Positions 16,882 to 25,044 of a stretch of DNA of 64,000 nucleotides are shown here, in pieces. The stretch spans positions 62,001 to 126,000 of the forward strand of contig CAXXMH010000001.1 in assembly GCA_963664665.2 (NCBI GenBank), read 5' to 3'. Within the stretch, counting starts at the first letter, position 1, and each line of letters begins with the position of its first letter. The DNA is from Bin55 sp963664665 (GTDB lineage Bacteria > Pseudomonadota > Gammaproteobacteria > Pseudomonadales > Azotimanducaceae). The translations under genes and the position numbers were made by a program. The notes under the pieces were generated by a model. That model saw only the letters and a list, made by a program, of their open reading frames with translations, had not been told where the DNA came from and ran no database searches.

Positions 16882-18354
16882 GTGGCGATAGTTGAAACCA
16901 GTTTCGGACGCGTTGAAGGACTAGACCAGGATCGCATAAATGCGTTTCTGGGGATTCCTTTCGCAAAACCACCGATTGCCGAGAGGCGTTGGCTCCCGCC
17001 GGAAGCGCCGGAATCCTGGAGCGGGCTTCGAGATGCCACCGCATTTGGCGCCTGTGCGATCCAATCGACGATTCCGGGGGCAGTAGGCGAGTTAATCGGC
17101 ATCGCGACCGGCGAGACCAACGAGGATTGCCTTTACCTCAACGTCTGGACGCCAGGCTGTGACTCGAACAAACGACCTGTCATGGTGTGGATCCACGGGG
17201 GCGGGAACACGGTTGGCGCCGGTTCACAACCTCGCGTCAACGGTCAGAATCTGGCGAAGACGGGTGATATGGTCGTCGTTACGCTGAACTATCGACTAGG
17301 TGCGCTTGGTTTTCTGCATGCTCCTGAACTTGGCGCAACCGGTAACGAAGCGTTGCTCGACCAAGTCGCAGGGCTACGTTGGGTGAAACAGAACATTTCA
17401 GCATTCGGTGGCGATCCGTCGAATGTAACTGTATTTGGTCAGTCTGCAGGTGGCTTTGACATAGCGCAACTCATGGCAATGCCAGCGGCGGCTGGTAGTT
17501 TCGATCAAGCGATTCCCATGAGTGGTTCGCTGACTAACCAAGTCACAGCAGACGCTGCGATGCAAACTGCGCAGGAATTGGCCCATCGCTGTGGCGGTTT
17601 CGACAAGTTGCGTTCCGTACCAGCAGATCAGATTCTGGCGCTCCAGACCCAAATCGAGGGCGCACGTTGGGGACCGGTACGAGACGGTACGGTACTCGCG
17701 GAAGACGCCGCGGAAGTCCTTGCGCGCGGCGAGTTCACACGTGATATGAATCTGATGATCGGACATACGCGTGACGAATCTACGCTATTCACGATCTTTA
17801 ATCGACAGTTCGAGAACATGGACGAAGTCCAGTTGCTCAAATTACTTGAGAGCACTCTCGGCGACCGTGCGAATGAAGCCATACAGTGCTACGAAGCGGA
17901 CCGCGCTGAAGAGAATCTGAGTGTCGATCCAATCGAAGTGTGGTCAGCGGTTTCAACTGATCGGATGTTTCGAATCCCTGCGGTTCGTACCGCGGATGCG
18001 CATCGTCAGCATACCGCCAACGTCTGGATGTACCGCTTTGATTGGGAATCCCCTGCGCACGATGGACGTTTACACGCTTGCCACTCGCTGGATATTCCGT
18101 TTGTCTGGGGTACGTACGACATCGATCGAATGCGGCGATTCTGCGGCGAAGGCGAGTCCGTAGCACAATTGTCGGAGCGCCTCATGCGTTCCTACATTGC
18201 CTTCGCTCACACTGGAAACCCAAACCACGATGGGATCGCAGAATGGCCACGATACGGCGATAGTCGTGCGACGATGAGCTTTGATGAGGAGATTTCATCG
18301 GTCGATGCACCCATGGACGCGACCCGCGAGTTCTGGGTTAGCAACGAGAATTGA
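16882..18354 (+). CDS. Type B carboxylesterase/lipase
   Basis: A 490-residue alpha/beta-hydrolase of the carboxylesterase type B family. Seen (numbering from 16882): the EDCLYLNVW signature at 81-89, oxyanion-hole HGGG at 105-108, the nucleophile Ser188 in FGQSAGG (usually GESAGG), and a likely catalytic His in ACHSLDIPFVWG. No signal peptide, so probably cytoplasmic. The GTG at 16882 is chosen over a TTG at 16852 because an ideal AAGGAG lies at 16869-16874, eight bases before it. It occupies the space between ubiG and gyrA, which are close neighbours in Pseudomonas, so it may be an insertion. Confidence 0.92.
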   Translation: MAIVETSFGRVEGLDQDRINAFLGIPFAKPPIAERRWLPPEAPESWSGLRDATAFGACAIQSTIPGAVGELIGIATGETNEDCLYLNVWTPGCDSNKRPVMVWIHGGGNTVGAGSQPRVNGQNLAKTGDMVVVTLNYRLGALGFLHAPELGATGNEALLDQVAGLRWVKQNISAFGGDPSNVTVFGQSAGGFDIAQLMAMPAAAGSFDQAIPMSGSLTNQVTADAAMQTAQELAHRCGGFDKLRSVPADQILALQTQIEGARWGPVRDGTVLAEDAAEVLARGEFTRDMNLMIGHTRDESTLFTIFNRQFENMDEVQLLKLLESTLGDRANEAIQCYEADRAEENLSVDPIEVWSAVSTDRMFRIPAVRTADAHRQHTANVWMYRFDWESPAHDGRLHACHSLDIPFVWGTYDIDRMRRFCGEGESVAQLSERLMRSYIAFAHTGNPNHDGIAEWPRYGDSRATMSFDEEISSVDAPMDATREFWVSNEN

Positions 18355-18375
18355 GTCATTTTCTAAGCGTTTTTG

Positions 18376-18413
18376 ATCTCTCCAATTTCCTTCTTGGCAA
18401 GGTTGTGAGAGAT
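18376..18413 (+). other. Stem-loop between carboxylesterase and gyrA
   Basis: ATCTCTC (18376-18382) pairs with GAGAGAT (18407-18413); inside, CAA pairs with TTG and CCTT with AAGG around a CTTGGC loop. This makes a long interrupted hairpin just after the esterase stop. No T-run follows directly, so it is either a Rho-assisted or processing-type 3' structure, or an element of the gyrA leader. Confidence 0.35.
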
Positions 18414-18489
18414 ATCGTGCGATCGCGATTTTTGCGCTGAAATCACTTGTTAGATTCGTACAAAATAGCGTCAAATAGGGGGTGTCGCA

Positions 18490-18507
18490 TGGTATAATTT
18501 GTATACC
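18490..18507 (+). promoter_or_regulatory. Putative gyrA extended -10 promoter within a dyad
   Basis: TGGTATAAT at 18490-18498 contains a perfect TATAAT preceded by the TGn extended -10 element. The same bases form an inverted repeat, GGTATA / TATACC (18491-18496 and 18502-18507). No good -35 box is visible, as is common for extended -10 promoters. It lies about 48 bp before the gyrA ATG. Supercoiling control of gyrA is well known in other bacteria, but cannot be read from this sequence. Confidence 0.5.
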
Positions 18508-18545
18508 TCCCGCAATACTATAAAAGTCTTATAAATCAATAAGAT

Positions 18546-21266
18546 ATGAGCGAAAATCAAGCGTCAGTCGACGCTCAGGACGACCCTAGCGTAGATAGCG
18601 CAACTGAGCCAGTTTCTGAAACGCCGCCTGCGTCCGATGAGGTCGCTGGGAACGGCGGCGACAACATGCCTCCTAGCAGCGATGGAAGCCCGCCAGGGCA
18701 AGGCGGAGGCGGCGTAAATCGTGTCAGTTTAACGTCCGAAGTCGAACAGTCCTACATGGGTTACGCCATGAGCGTGATCATTGGACGAGCGCTTCCTGAC
18801 GTACGTGATGGACTAAAACCCGTGCATCGTCGCTGTTTGTTCGCGATGTCTGAAATGGGGAACCGTTACAACCGGCCGACCATCAAGTCGGCGCGCGTTC
18901 AAGGGGAAGTCCACGGTAAATATCACCCGCACGGTGACCAGTCGATCTACGAGACGATCGCAAGAATGGCGCAGCTTTTCGTGATGCGATATCCACTCGT
19001 AGACGGACAGGGCAATTTCGGTTCCGTGGATGGTGATCCTCCTGCTGCATCGCGTTACACCGAGATGCGTATGACGCGTTTCGCTGAAATGTTATTGGCA
19101 GACCTGGATAAGGAAACCGTCGACTTCGTGCCGAATTACGACGAGACACTGACGATGCCCGTGGTCTTGCCGACGCGAGTTCCAAATATACTCCTCAACG
19201 GCTCAGATGGCATCGCTGTTGCGATGGCGACAAAAATGCCGCCTCACAATCTTGGCGAGATCATCGATGCGTGTGTAGAGGTCGTACAGAATCCCGATGC
19301 AACGATCGAAGACCTACTTGAACACGTCAAGGGTCCAGACTTTCCGACGGGCGCGATCATTAACGGTAGAGCTGGGATCGTCGACGCATATCGCACCGGG
19401 AGAGGCAGCATATCGGTGCGGTCCCGAGCCGAAATCGTACAAGGCGACCAACGCGACTCGATCGTCGTAACCGAGATTCCTTTTCAAGTCAATAAATCGC
19501 TTCTGATCTCGAAAATCGCCGAGCTGGTCAAAACTAAAAAGATCGAAGGCATCACGGAGCTGCGTGACGAATCCGACAAAGATGGATTACAGATTACCAT
19601 CGAGTTGCGTCGCGGCGAGATCGCACAGACCGTATTGAACAACCTATACAGGCACACGGCGCTTGAGTTGTCGTACGCGATCAATAACAACGCGCTGGTG
19701 AAAGGCGAACCACGTCAGGTTTCACTGAAAGAAATCATCGTGGAGTTCTTGGCGCATCGACGCGAGGTGATTGCACGTCGAACCATTTATCTGTTACGTC
19801 AAAGTCGTTCACAAGGTCATCTGCTCGAAGGCCAAGCCGTCGCGCTCGCGAACATCGATGAAGTGGTGGAGTTGATCAAGAATGCGGGTAATCGCGAAGA
19901 GGCGCAGCAAGCATTACGTGATCGCTCATGGGAGGCAGCGAGCATTGAGGCGCTACTTTCTCGTGCCGAGCGGGACATTGTTCGACCACTTGATCTAGAG
20001 GATGAATACGGTTTTCAAACTGAAGAAGAAGCCGGCGGTGACGCGGGGCGTTATCGGCTGTCGCCACGCCAAGCGAACGCGATCCTTGACCTACGTCTAC
20101 ATCGTTTGACGAATCTCGAACAGCAGGAGTTGATTGGGAACTACAAAGAAATCGTCACGACGATTCGGGCGTTGCTTGAGATTCAGGATTCTGATGAGAA
20201 GGTCAATGATCTGATCATCGAGGAATTACTCGAGGTCAAAGAGCAATTTGCGGACGAACGTCGCACCGAAATCCGAGACGCCGTTGAAGACCTCACCGAT
20301 AAAGCGTTAATCAAACCACAAGACGTGGTGATCACGATTTCCCATCAGGGCTACGCAAAAGCCATGCCGGTTGCTGAATACAACGTTCAACGACGAGGCG
20401 GGAAGGGGATCACGGGCGTCAAAACGCGTGACGATGACTTCACCGAGCATGTGATGGTGGCTCACAATCACAGCATGCTGCTGATGTTCACCAATCGTGG
20501 CCGGGTTTACAGTTTGGATGCTTACAAGGTACCCCTTGCCAGTCGTGTGGCGCGCGGATACCCACTCGTCAACTTGCTCAAATTGGATGAGAATGAGAAA
20601 GTGTCCTGCGCATTCGCGGTAACGGAATCGGACGAGTCCGGTTACCTGTTCTTCGCTACGCAACGTGGCTACATAAAACGTACTAAGTTCGACGCGTACA
20701 GCCGCATTCGAACAAATGGATTAATCGCGTTGAAGATTGAGGATGACGACCAGTTAATTGGCGTCGCCCGCACCGACGGTACCGATGACATCATGTTGGT
20801 TCAATCATCCGGGAAACTTGCACGATTCAAGGAATCCGATGTGCGAGTTATGGGTCGCACCGCGCGAGGAGTACGAGGTATGCGGTTGCGTGACGATGAT
20901 CGAGTCATCTCGTTGATCGTGCCTCAAGAAGATGGATTTTTGCTCACGGTGTCTGAGCTAGGAATCGGCAAGCGCGTTAAATTCGATGAATTTGCGGTCA
21001 AGAGTCGCGGCATCTTGGGTATGCGTGCTGTTCGAATAACCGAGAAGACAGGTTCGTTGGTGAGCGCGCTGCAAGTATTCGCTGGTGATCATCTACTATT
21101 GTTGAATCAAGACGGTAAATTCATCCGCATTGATGCTGACTCCATAAGTCTCTTATCAAGGATTGCGAGTGGCGTGAAGTTAATGAACGCGTCAATTGAC
21201 AATCCGGTCGTCGAAGTGGACCGACTCGAAGAAGAAGACGCGGCCACGGACGATATAGCGGACTAA
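18546..21266 (+). CDS. gyrA: DNA gyrase subunit A
   Basis: A 906-residue GyrA, the breakage-reunion subunit of gyrase. The catalytic Tyr171 lies in AASRYTEMR, and the GyrA box QRRGGKG opens the C-terminal DNA-wrapping beta-pinwheel domain, so it is gyrase and not ParC. Two oddities. Residues 1-58 are a Ser/Pro/Gly/Asp-rich, probably disordered extension before the usual start region. The quinolone-resistance-determining segment reads GDQSIYE (130-136), giving Gln at the E. coli Ser83 position and Glu at the Asp87 position. pheA follows after 30 bp; serC, normally between them in Pseudomonas, is absent. Confidence 0.98.
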   Translation: MSENQASVDAQDDPSVDSATEPVSETPPASDEVAGNGGDNMPPSSDGSPPGQGGGGVNRVSLTSEVEQSYMGYAMSVIIGRALPDVRDGLKPVHRRCLFAMSEMGNRYNRPTIKSARVQGEVHGKYHPHGDQSIYETIARMAQLFVMRYPLVDGQGNFGSVDGDPPAASRYTEMRMTRFAEMLLADLDKETVDFVPNYDETLTMPVVLPTRVPNILLNGSDGIAVAMATKMPPHNLGEIIDACVEVVQNPDATIEDLLEHVKGPDFPTGAIINGRAGIVDAYRTGRGSISVRSRAEIVQGDQRDSIVVTEIPFQVNKSLLISKIAELVKTKKIEGITELRDESDKDGLQITIELRRGEIAQTVLNNLYRHTALELSYAINNNALVKGEPRQVSLKEIIVEFLAHRREVIARRTIYLLRQSRSQGHLLEGQAVALANIDEVVELIKNAGNREEAQQALRDRSWEAASIEALLSRAERDIVRPLDLEDEYGFQTEEEAGGDAGRYRLSPRQANAILDLRLHRLTNLEQQELIGNYKEIVTTIRALLEIQDSDEKVNDLIIEELLEVKEQFADERRTEIRDAVEDLTDKALIKPQDVVITISHQGYAKAMPVAEYNVQRRGGKGITGVKTRDDDFTEHVMVAHNHSMLLMFTNRGRVYSLDAYKVPLASRVARGYPLVNLLKLDENEKVSCAFAVTESDESGYLFFATQRGYIKRTKFDAYSRIRTNGLIALKIEDDDQLIGVARTDGTDDIMLVQSSGKLARFKESDVRVMGRTARGVRGMRLRDDDRVISLIVPQEDGFLLTVSELGIGKRVKFDEFAVKSRGILGMRAVRITEKTGSLVSALQVFAGDHLLLLNQDGKFIRIDADSISLLSRIASGVKLMNASIDNPVVEVDRLEEEDAATDDIAD

Positions 21267-21296
21267 CGTGCGGCTAAGTCTCCGTGCAACAGATTG

Positions 21297-22391
21297 ATGG
21301 CTAATAACAAACTCGACGAGCTGCGCGCCAGGATTGACGAAATCGATCATCAACTCATCGAGCTGCTGAATCAAAGAACTCGATGCGTGCTTGATATCGG
21401 TCAATTCAAGGCAAATGAAGAGGAAGTCGAGGGCGTAAACGCGTTCCGTCCAGAACGCGAAGCACAAATCTTGCAGCGGATTCGTTCATTGAATGAGGGA
21501 CCGCTTTCCGACGCGCAGGTCGAACTGCTCTTTCGCGAAATAATCTCGATGTCGATCGCGTTTCAGCAGCCATTGAGTGTCGCGTATTTAGGCCCAGTCG
21601 GCACCTATTCGCACAGCGCTGCCATCAAGCAGTTCGGCCGATCGACAACGGTTCGTCCGCAACCGTCGATCCAGGACGTGTTCCACGAGGTCGAAACCGA
21701 AGGCGCGAATTACGGCATCGTTCCGGTTGAGAACAGTACCGAAGGTGCGGTCAACCAAACTTTGGATTGTTTCATCGATTCCAATCTTCAGGTTTGTGGC
21801 GAAGTGAATCTCGCAATCCACCATGCTTTGATGGCAAAACGAGGTATTGAAGCTGACTCGATTGAGAAGGTTTACTCGCATGAGCAGTCCCTCGCTCAGT
21901 GTCGTAGTTGGCTCCGTGAACACTTGCCGGATGTGGAGACTCAGGCGGTCTCAAGCAATGCCGAGGCTGCCCGACTTGCAGCTTTGGAGGATCACACTGC
22001 GGCAATCGCAGGCGAATTAGCTGCTGATCAATTCCAGCTGAACATTCTGTACTCGAACATCGAGGATCAGGTGTCTAACGCAACGCGGTTCTTCGTCTTG
22101 GGTAAGCAAAAGGTCTCTCCAAGTGGCTCCGATAAGACCAGTCTCATGGTGTATACCCCAAATCGTTCGGGCGCGTTGGTTGACGTGTTGTCGCCGTTCC
22201 AGCGTCATGGCATTAGTTTGACGCGTGTTGAATCCAGACCGGCTAGATCGGGTAATTGGTCCTACGTTTTCTTCATTGATTTTGACGGACACGCTGAGGA
22301 TGAATCCGTCGCGAACGTATTGGAAGAAGTAAATTCGGTCGCATTCGACTTAAAAATTCTCGGCTCTTACCCCCGCGCTTTCGATAACTGA
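21297..22391 (+). CDS. pheA: Bifunctional chorismate mutase/prephenate dehydratase
   Basis: A P-protein of 364 residues for phenylalanine synthesis. The AroQ chorismate mutase domain covers residues 1-85 (LDELRARIDEIDHQLIELLNQR), the prephenate dehydratase domain about 92-275 (VAYLGPVGTYSHSAA, GIVPVENSTEGAVNQT), and the ACT regulatory domain the rest, with the phenylalanine-binding ESRPARSGNWSY motif. The ATG at 21297 is used; a TTG directly before it is also in frame. It overlaps hisC by one base (TGATG). Confidence 0.96.
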   Translation: MANNKLDELRARIDEIDHQLIELLNQRTRCVLDIGQFKANEEEVEGVNAFRPEREAQILQRIRSLNEGPLSDAQVELLFREIISMSIAFQQPLSVAYLGPVGTYSHSAAIKQFGRSTTVRPQPSIQDVFHEVETEGANYGIVPVENSTEGAVNQTLDCFIDSNLQVCGEVNLAIHHALMAKRGIEADSIEKVYSHEQSLAQCRSWLREHLPDVETQAVSSNAEAARLAALEDHTAAIAGELAADQFQLNILYSNIEDQVSNATRFFVLGKQKVSPSGSDKTSLMVYTPNRSGALVDVLSPFQRHGISLTRVESRPARSGNWSYVFFIDFDGHAEDESVANVLEEVNSVAFDLKILGSYPRAFDN

Positions 22392-23476
22392 TGCGAAACG
22401 TTAATCAAGCGGTACTGGAAATCAGTCCGTATCAACCCGGTAAACCGATCGAAGAACTCGAACGTGAGCGCGGGATCGCTGGGGCGATCAAACTCGCCAG
22501 TAACGAGAATCCACGCGGACCAAGTGACGCTGTGCGAGAAGCGATTCGTGAAGCGACTGACGAGTTATCGCGATATCCTGACGGGTCTGCATTTCGACTA
22601 CGAAACCTCGTCGCGGATCATTTAGGCGTTGATCCATCTCAGCTCACTTTTGGAAACGGCTCTGACGAAGCACTAAAGATAGTCGGCCGAGTCGTGCTGT
22701 CTCCTGGCGATAGCGGATTGGTGGACGAACGTTGTTTTTTGGTGTATCCCCTCACGATCTTGGGTTGTAACGCGGAACCGATCCGCGTGCCTTCCAATGG
22801 TTGGGCTCACAATCTTGAAGCGATAGCCGACGCAATCGATGAAAGAACTCGCATCATCTATCTGGCGAATCCCAACAACCCTACTGGCACGTGGTTTACA
22901 GAAGCCGAATTTCATCGCTTCATGTCGCGTGTGCCTTCTCGAGTTTGGGTCGTCCTTGATGAGGCGTATCACGAATATGCACGCGTAATCGAAGGGTATC
23001 CCAATGGTGTTTCGCTGCTACCGGACTATCCGAATCTGGTAGTGACACGTACCTTCTCAAAGATCTATGGCTTGGCTGCATTGCGGGTCGGGTATAGCGT
23101 GTCGTCCACACGTGTCGCTGAATTGATGAACAGGATACGCCAACCATTCAACGTGAATAGCGTGGCGCTAGCCGCAGCTGAGGCAGCCCTTCGCGACGAG
23201 ACATATGTTGACGAGAGCTTGCGACTGAATCAGGAAGGCATGGCGACGCTCGAGGCAGGACTAGAGCGTCTTGGACTCACGTATATTCCGTCAATCGGCA
23301 ATTTCATCTCGTTTGAGGTCGGAAAGCATGCGGTGGATGTGTACGACAAGATGCTAAATCTCGGCGTCGTTGTCCGACCGATCGCCAACTACAACATGCC
23401 GCATCACTTGCGAGTGACGGTCGGATTGCCAGAGGAAAACGAGCGTTTCTTAATCGCGCTTGAAGCGTCGCTATGA
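22391..23476 (+). CDS. hisC: Histidinol-phosphate aminotransferase
   Basis: A 361-residue class I/II PLP aminotransferase of the HisC family. Seen: IKLASNENPRGPS near residue 33, ANPNNPTGT near 160, and the PLP-binding lysine in TRTFSKIYGLAALRVGY near 225. Its place between pheA and tyrA suggests it also transaminates phenylpyruvate and hydroxyphenylpyruvate, as hisC2 copies in this position do in Pseudomonas. A second copy in a his operon would be expected elsewhere. It overlaps pheA by 1 bp and tyrA by 4 bp. Confidence 0.94.
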   Translation: MRNVNQAVLEISPYQPGKPIEELERERGIAGAIKLASNENPRGPSDAVREAIREATDELSRYPDGSAFRLRNLVADHLGVDPSQLTFGNGSDEALKIVGRVVLSPGDSGLVDERCFLVYPLTILGCNAEPIRVPSNGWAHNLEAIADAIDERTRIIYLANPNNPTGTWFTEAEFHRFMSRVPSRVWVVLDEAYHEYARVIEGYPNGVSLLPDYPNLVVTRTFSKIYGLAALRVGYSVSSTRVAELMNRIRQPFNVNSVALAAAEAALRDETYVDESLRLNQEGMATLEAGLERLGLTYIPSIGNFISFEVGKHAVDVYDKMLNLGVVVRPIANYNMPHHLRVTVGLPEENERFLIALEASL

Positions 23477-24297
23477 GCGTTCTCGGATTGGTTGGCTGTG
23501 GACTACTCGGCGGCTCATTTGCACTCGCAGCTAAAGCAAAAACAAATTTCACAAAGGTGCTTGGTCGCGACTTAGATAGTACCGTAGAACAAGCAGCTAA
23601 GAACGTTGGCGTGATCGATGAAGACTGGGTGACAGGCAAGCCAGTCGATGCTGTGTGTGTCGCGGTACCTACCGATGCGATTGCTCCAATCGTTGAAGGA
23701 TTGGCGAAGGAGATTACTTCAGAGACTCCGATTTTTGACGTTGGCAGTGTCAAAGCGTCGATTCTGAGTGAGCTTGGGGACGTCCCGCCGAATTTCATCC
23801 CGTGCCACCCCATTGCGGGCTCGCATGCAAGCGGTCCTTCAGCTGCTAGAGCGGACTTATTTCAAGGAAGCGTCTGCGTTATCTCGCCGTCACAATCCAC
23901 GGACGCCAAGCTTCTTGACTCGGTCGCTAATTGGTGGCGACTCGTTGGCGCACGGGTGATTACCATGCCGGCGAATGATCATGATGAAACGGTCGCGCTC
24001 ACGTCTCATCTACCACACCTTCTGAGCGCTGCCGTCGTAGAGCTTCTTTCCGATCAGAAGGGCGCATCGAAGGATCTACTCGGGAATGGCTTTCGGGATT
24101 TCTCACGGATCGCCGCCGGTGATGCGAAAATGTGGCGTAGTATCTTTGTGGATAACCTCGACAACTTACGAATTAGTTTTCGAGACTTGGCGGCTAATGT
24201 CGAGCATATGCTTGCACTCGCGGAATCCGACCCCGACGGACTTGAGCGCAAGTTACGTCACATCGCTGAATTCCGCGCCGCGATAAATGACAAGTGA
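23473..24297 (+). CDS. tyrA: Prephenate dehydrogenase
   Basis: A 274-residue NAD-dependent prephenate/arogenate dehydrogenase for tyrosine synthesis. N-terminal Rossmann motif LVGCGLLGGSF (residues 6-16), PCHPIAGSHASGP near 112 and the LTSHLPHLLSAAV helix near 176 are typical. In Pseudomonas this gene is fused to or followed by aroA; here the protein ends normally and cmk follows directly, overlapping by 11 bp, so aroA lies elsewhere. Confidence 0.94.
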   Translation: MSVLGLVGCGLLGGSFALAAKAKTNFTKVLGRDLDSTVEQAAKNVGVIDEDWVTGKPVDAVCVAVPTDAIAPIVEGLAKEITSETPIFDVGSVKASILSELGDVPPNFIPCHPIAGSHASGPSAARADLFQGSVCVISPSQSTDAKLLDSVANWWRLVGARVITMPANDHDETVALTSHLPHLLSAAVVELLSDQKGASKDLLGNGFRDFSRIAAGDAKMWRSIFVDNLDNLRISFRDLAANVEHMLALAESDPDGLERKLRHIAEFRAAINDK

Positions 24298-25024
24298 TAA
24301 CCCGGTTATCACGATCGATGGTCCCGCCGCGTCAGGGAAAGGTACGCTAGCGCAACGTCTGAGTGCTGATCTCGGGTTTAACTTACTCGATAGCGGACTG
24401 CTCTATCGCATCATTGGCTATACAGCGACTCTAGCAAACTGTTCGCTACAGGACGCAGCAGAACTTGACACGTTCATTCGCGAACGTCTTAGTTTCAAGA
24501 TCAACTTGGAACCAAGTCGTGATGTACCGAGCGGTATATACGAGGTCTACATATTCAAGCAGGTCGGAGTTCAAGACGCCGTTAGCATCAACGGCAGAAA
24601 TGTGAATTTAGATCTAAGAAGTCACGAAACCGGTGTGAGCTCCAGCATCGTTTCGTCGATACCTGAAGTCAGGAACCAGCTAATCGAGATTCAAAGGTCA
24701 ATGAGGACTCCACCTGGGCTCATCGCCGATGGACGTGACATGGGAACGGTCGTATTTCCAGATGCGCCGCTCAAGTTCTATCTCGATGCGTCGGTTAAGG
24801 TCCGAGCGAAACGCCGTTTAGATGAATTGAACTTACCGAGCGATCCATCCTCGCTACGAAATATGGTCGATGAGATACAGCAGCGAGATGATCGCGATCG
24901 CAATCGAAGTGTTGCACCACTGAAGCCGGCTCTCGACGCGCAAGTTCTAAACACGACGGATCTAAACATCGATGAAATGTTCAAAGTTGCGCGAACGACC
25001 ATTCGAAAGCGACTTTCGATTTAA
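24287..25024 (+). CDS. cmk: Cytidylate kinase
   Basis: A 245-residue (d)CMP kinase. P-loop GPAASGKGT at residues 12-20, the LDSGLLYR CMP-binding segment near 36, ADGRDMGTVVFPDAPLKFYLDAS near 147 and the lid arginines (KRRLDEL, RDDRDRNRSVAPL) are all seen. It is the last gene of the pheA-hisC-tyrA-cmk series. rpsA, which follows cmk in most gammaproteobacteria, is absent; the bio genes converge on it instead, with a 20-bp gap. Confidence 0.95.
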   Translation: MTSDNPVITIDGPAASGKGTLAQRLSADLGFNLLDSGLLYRIIGYTATLANCSLQDAAELDTFIRERLSFKINLEPSRDVPSGIYEVYIFKQVGVQDAVSINGRNVNLDLRSHETGVSSSIVSSIPEVRNQLIEIQRSMRTPPGLIADGRDMGTVVFPDAPLKFYLDASVKVRAKRRLDELNLPSDPSSLRNMVDEIQQRDDRDRNRSVAPLKPALDAQVLNTTDLNIDEMFKVARTTIRKRLSI

Positions 25025-25044
25025 CTGTAGAGTTAGTTCGGCGA

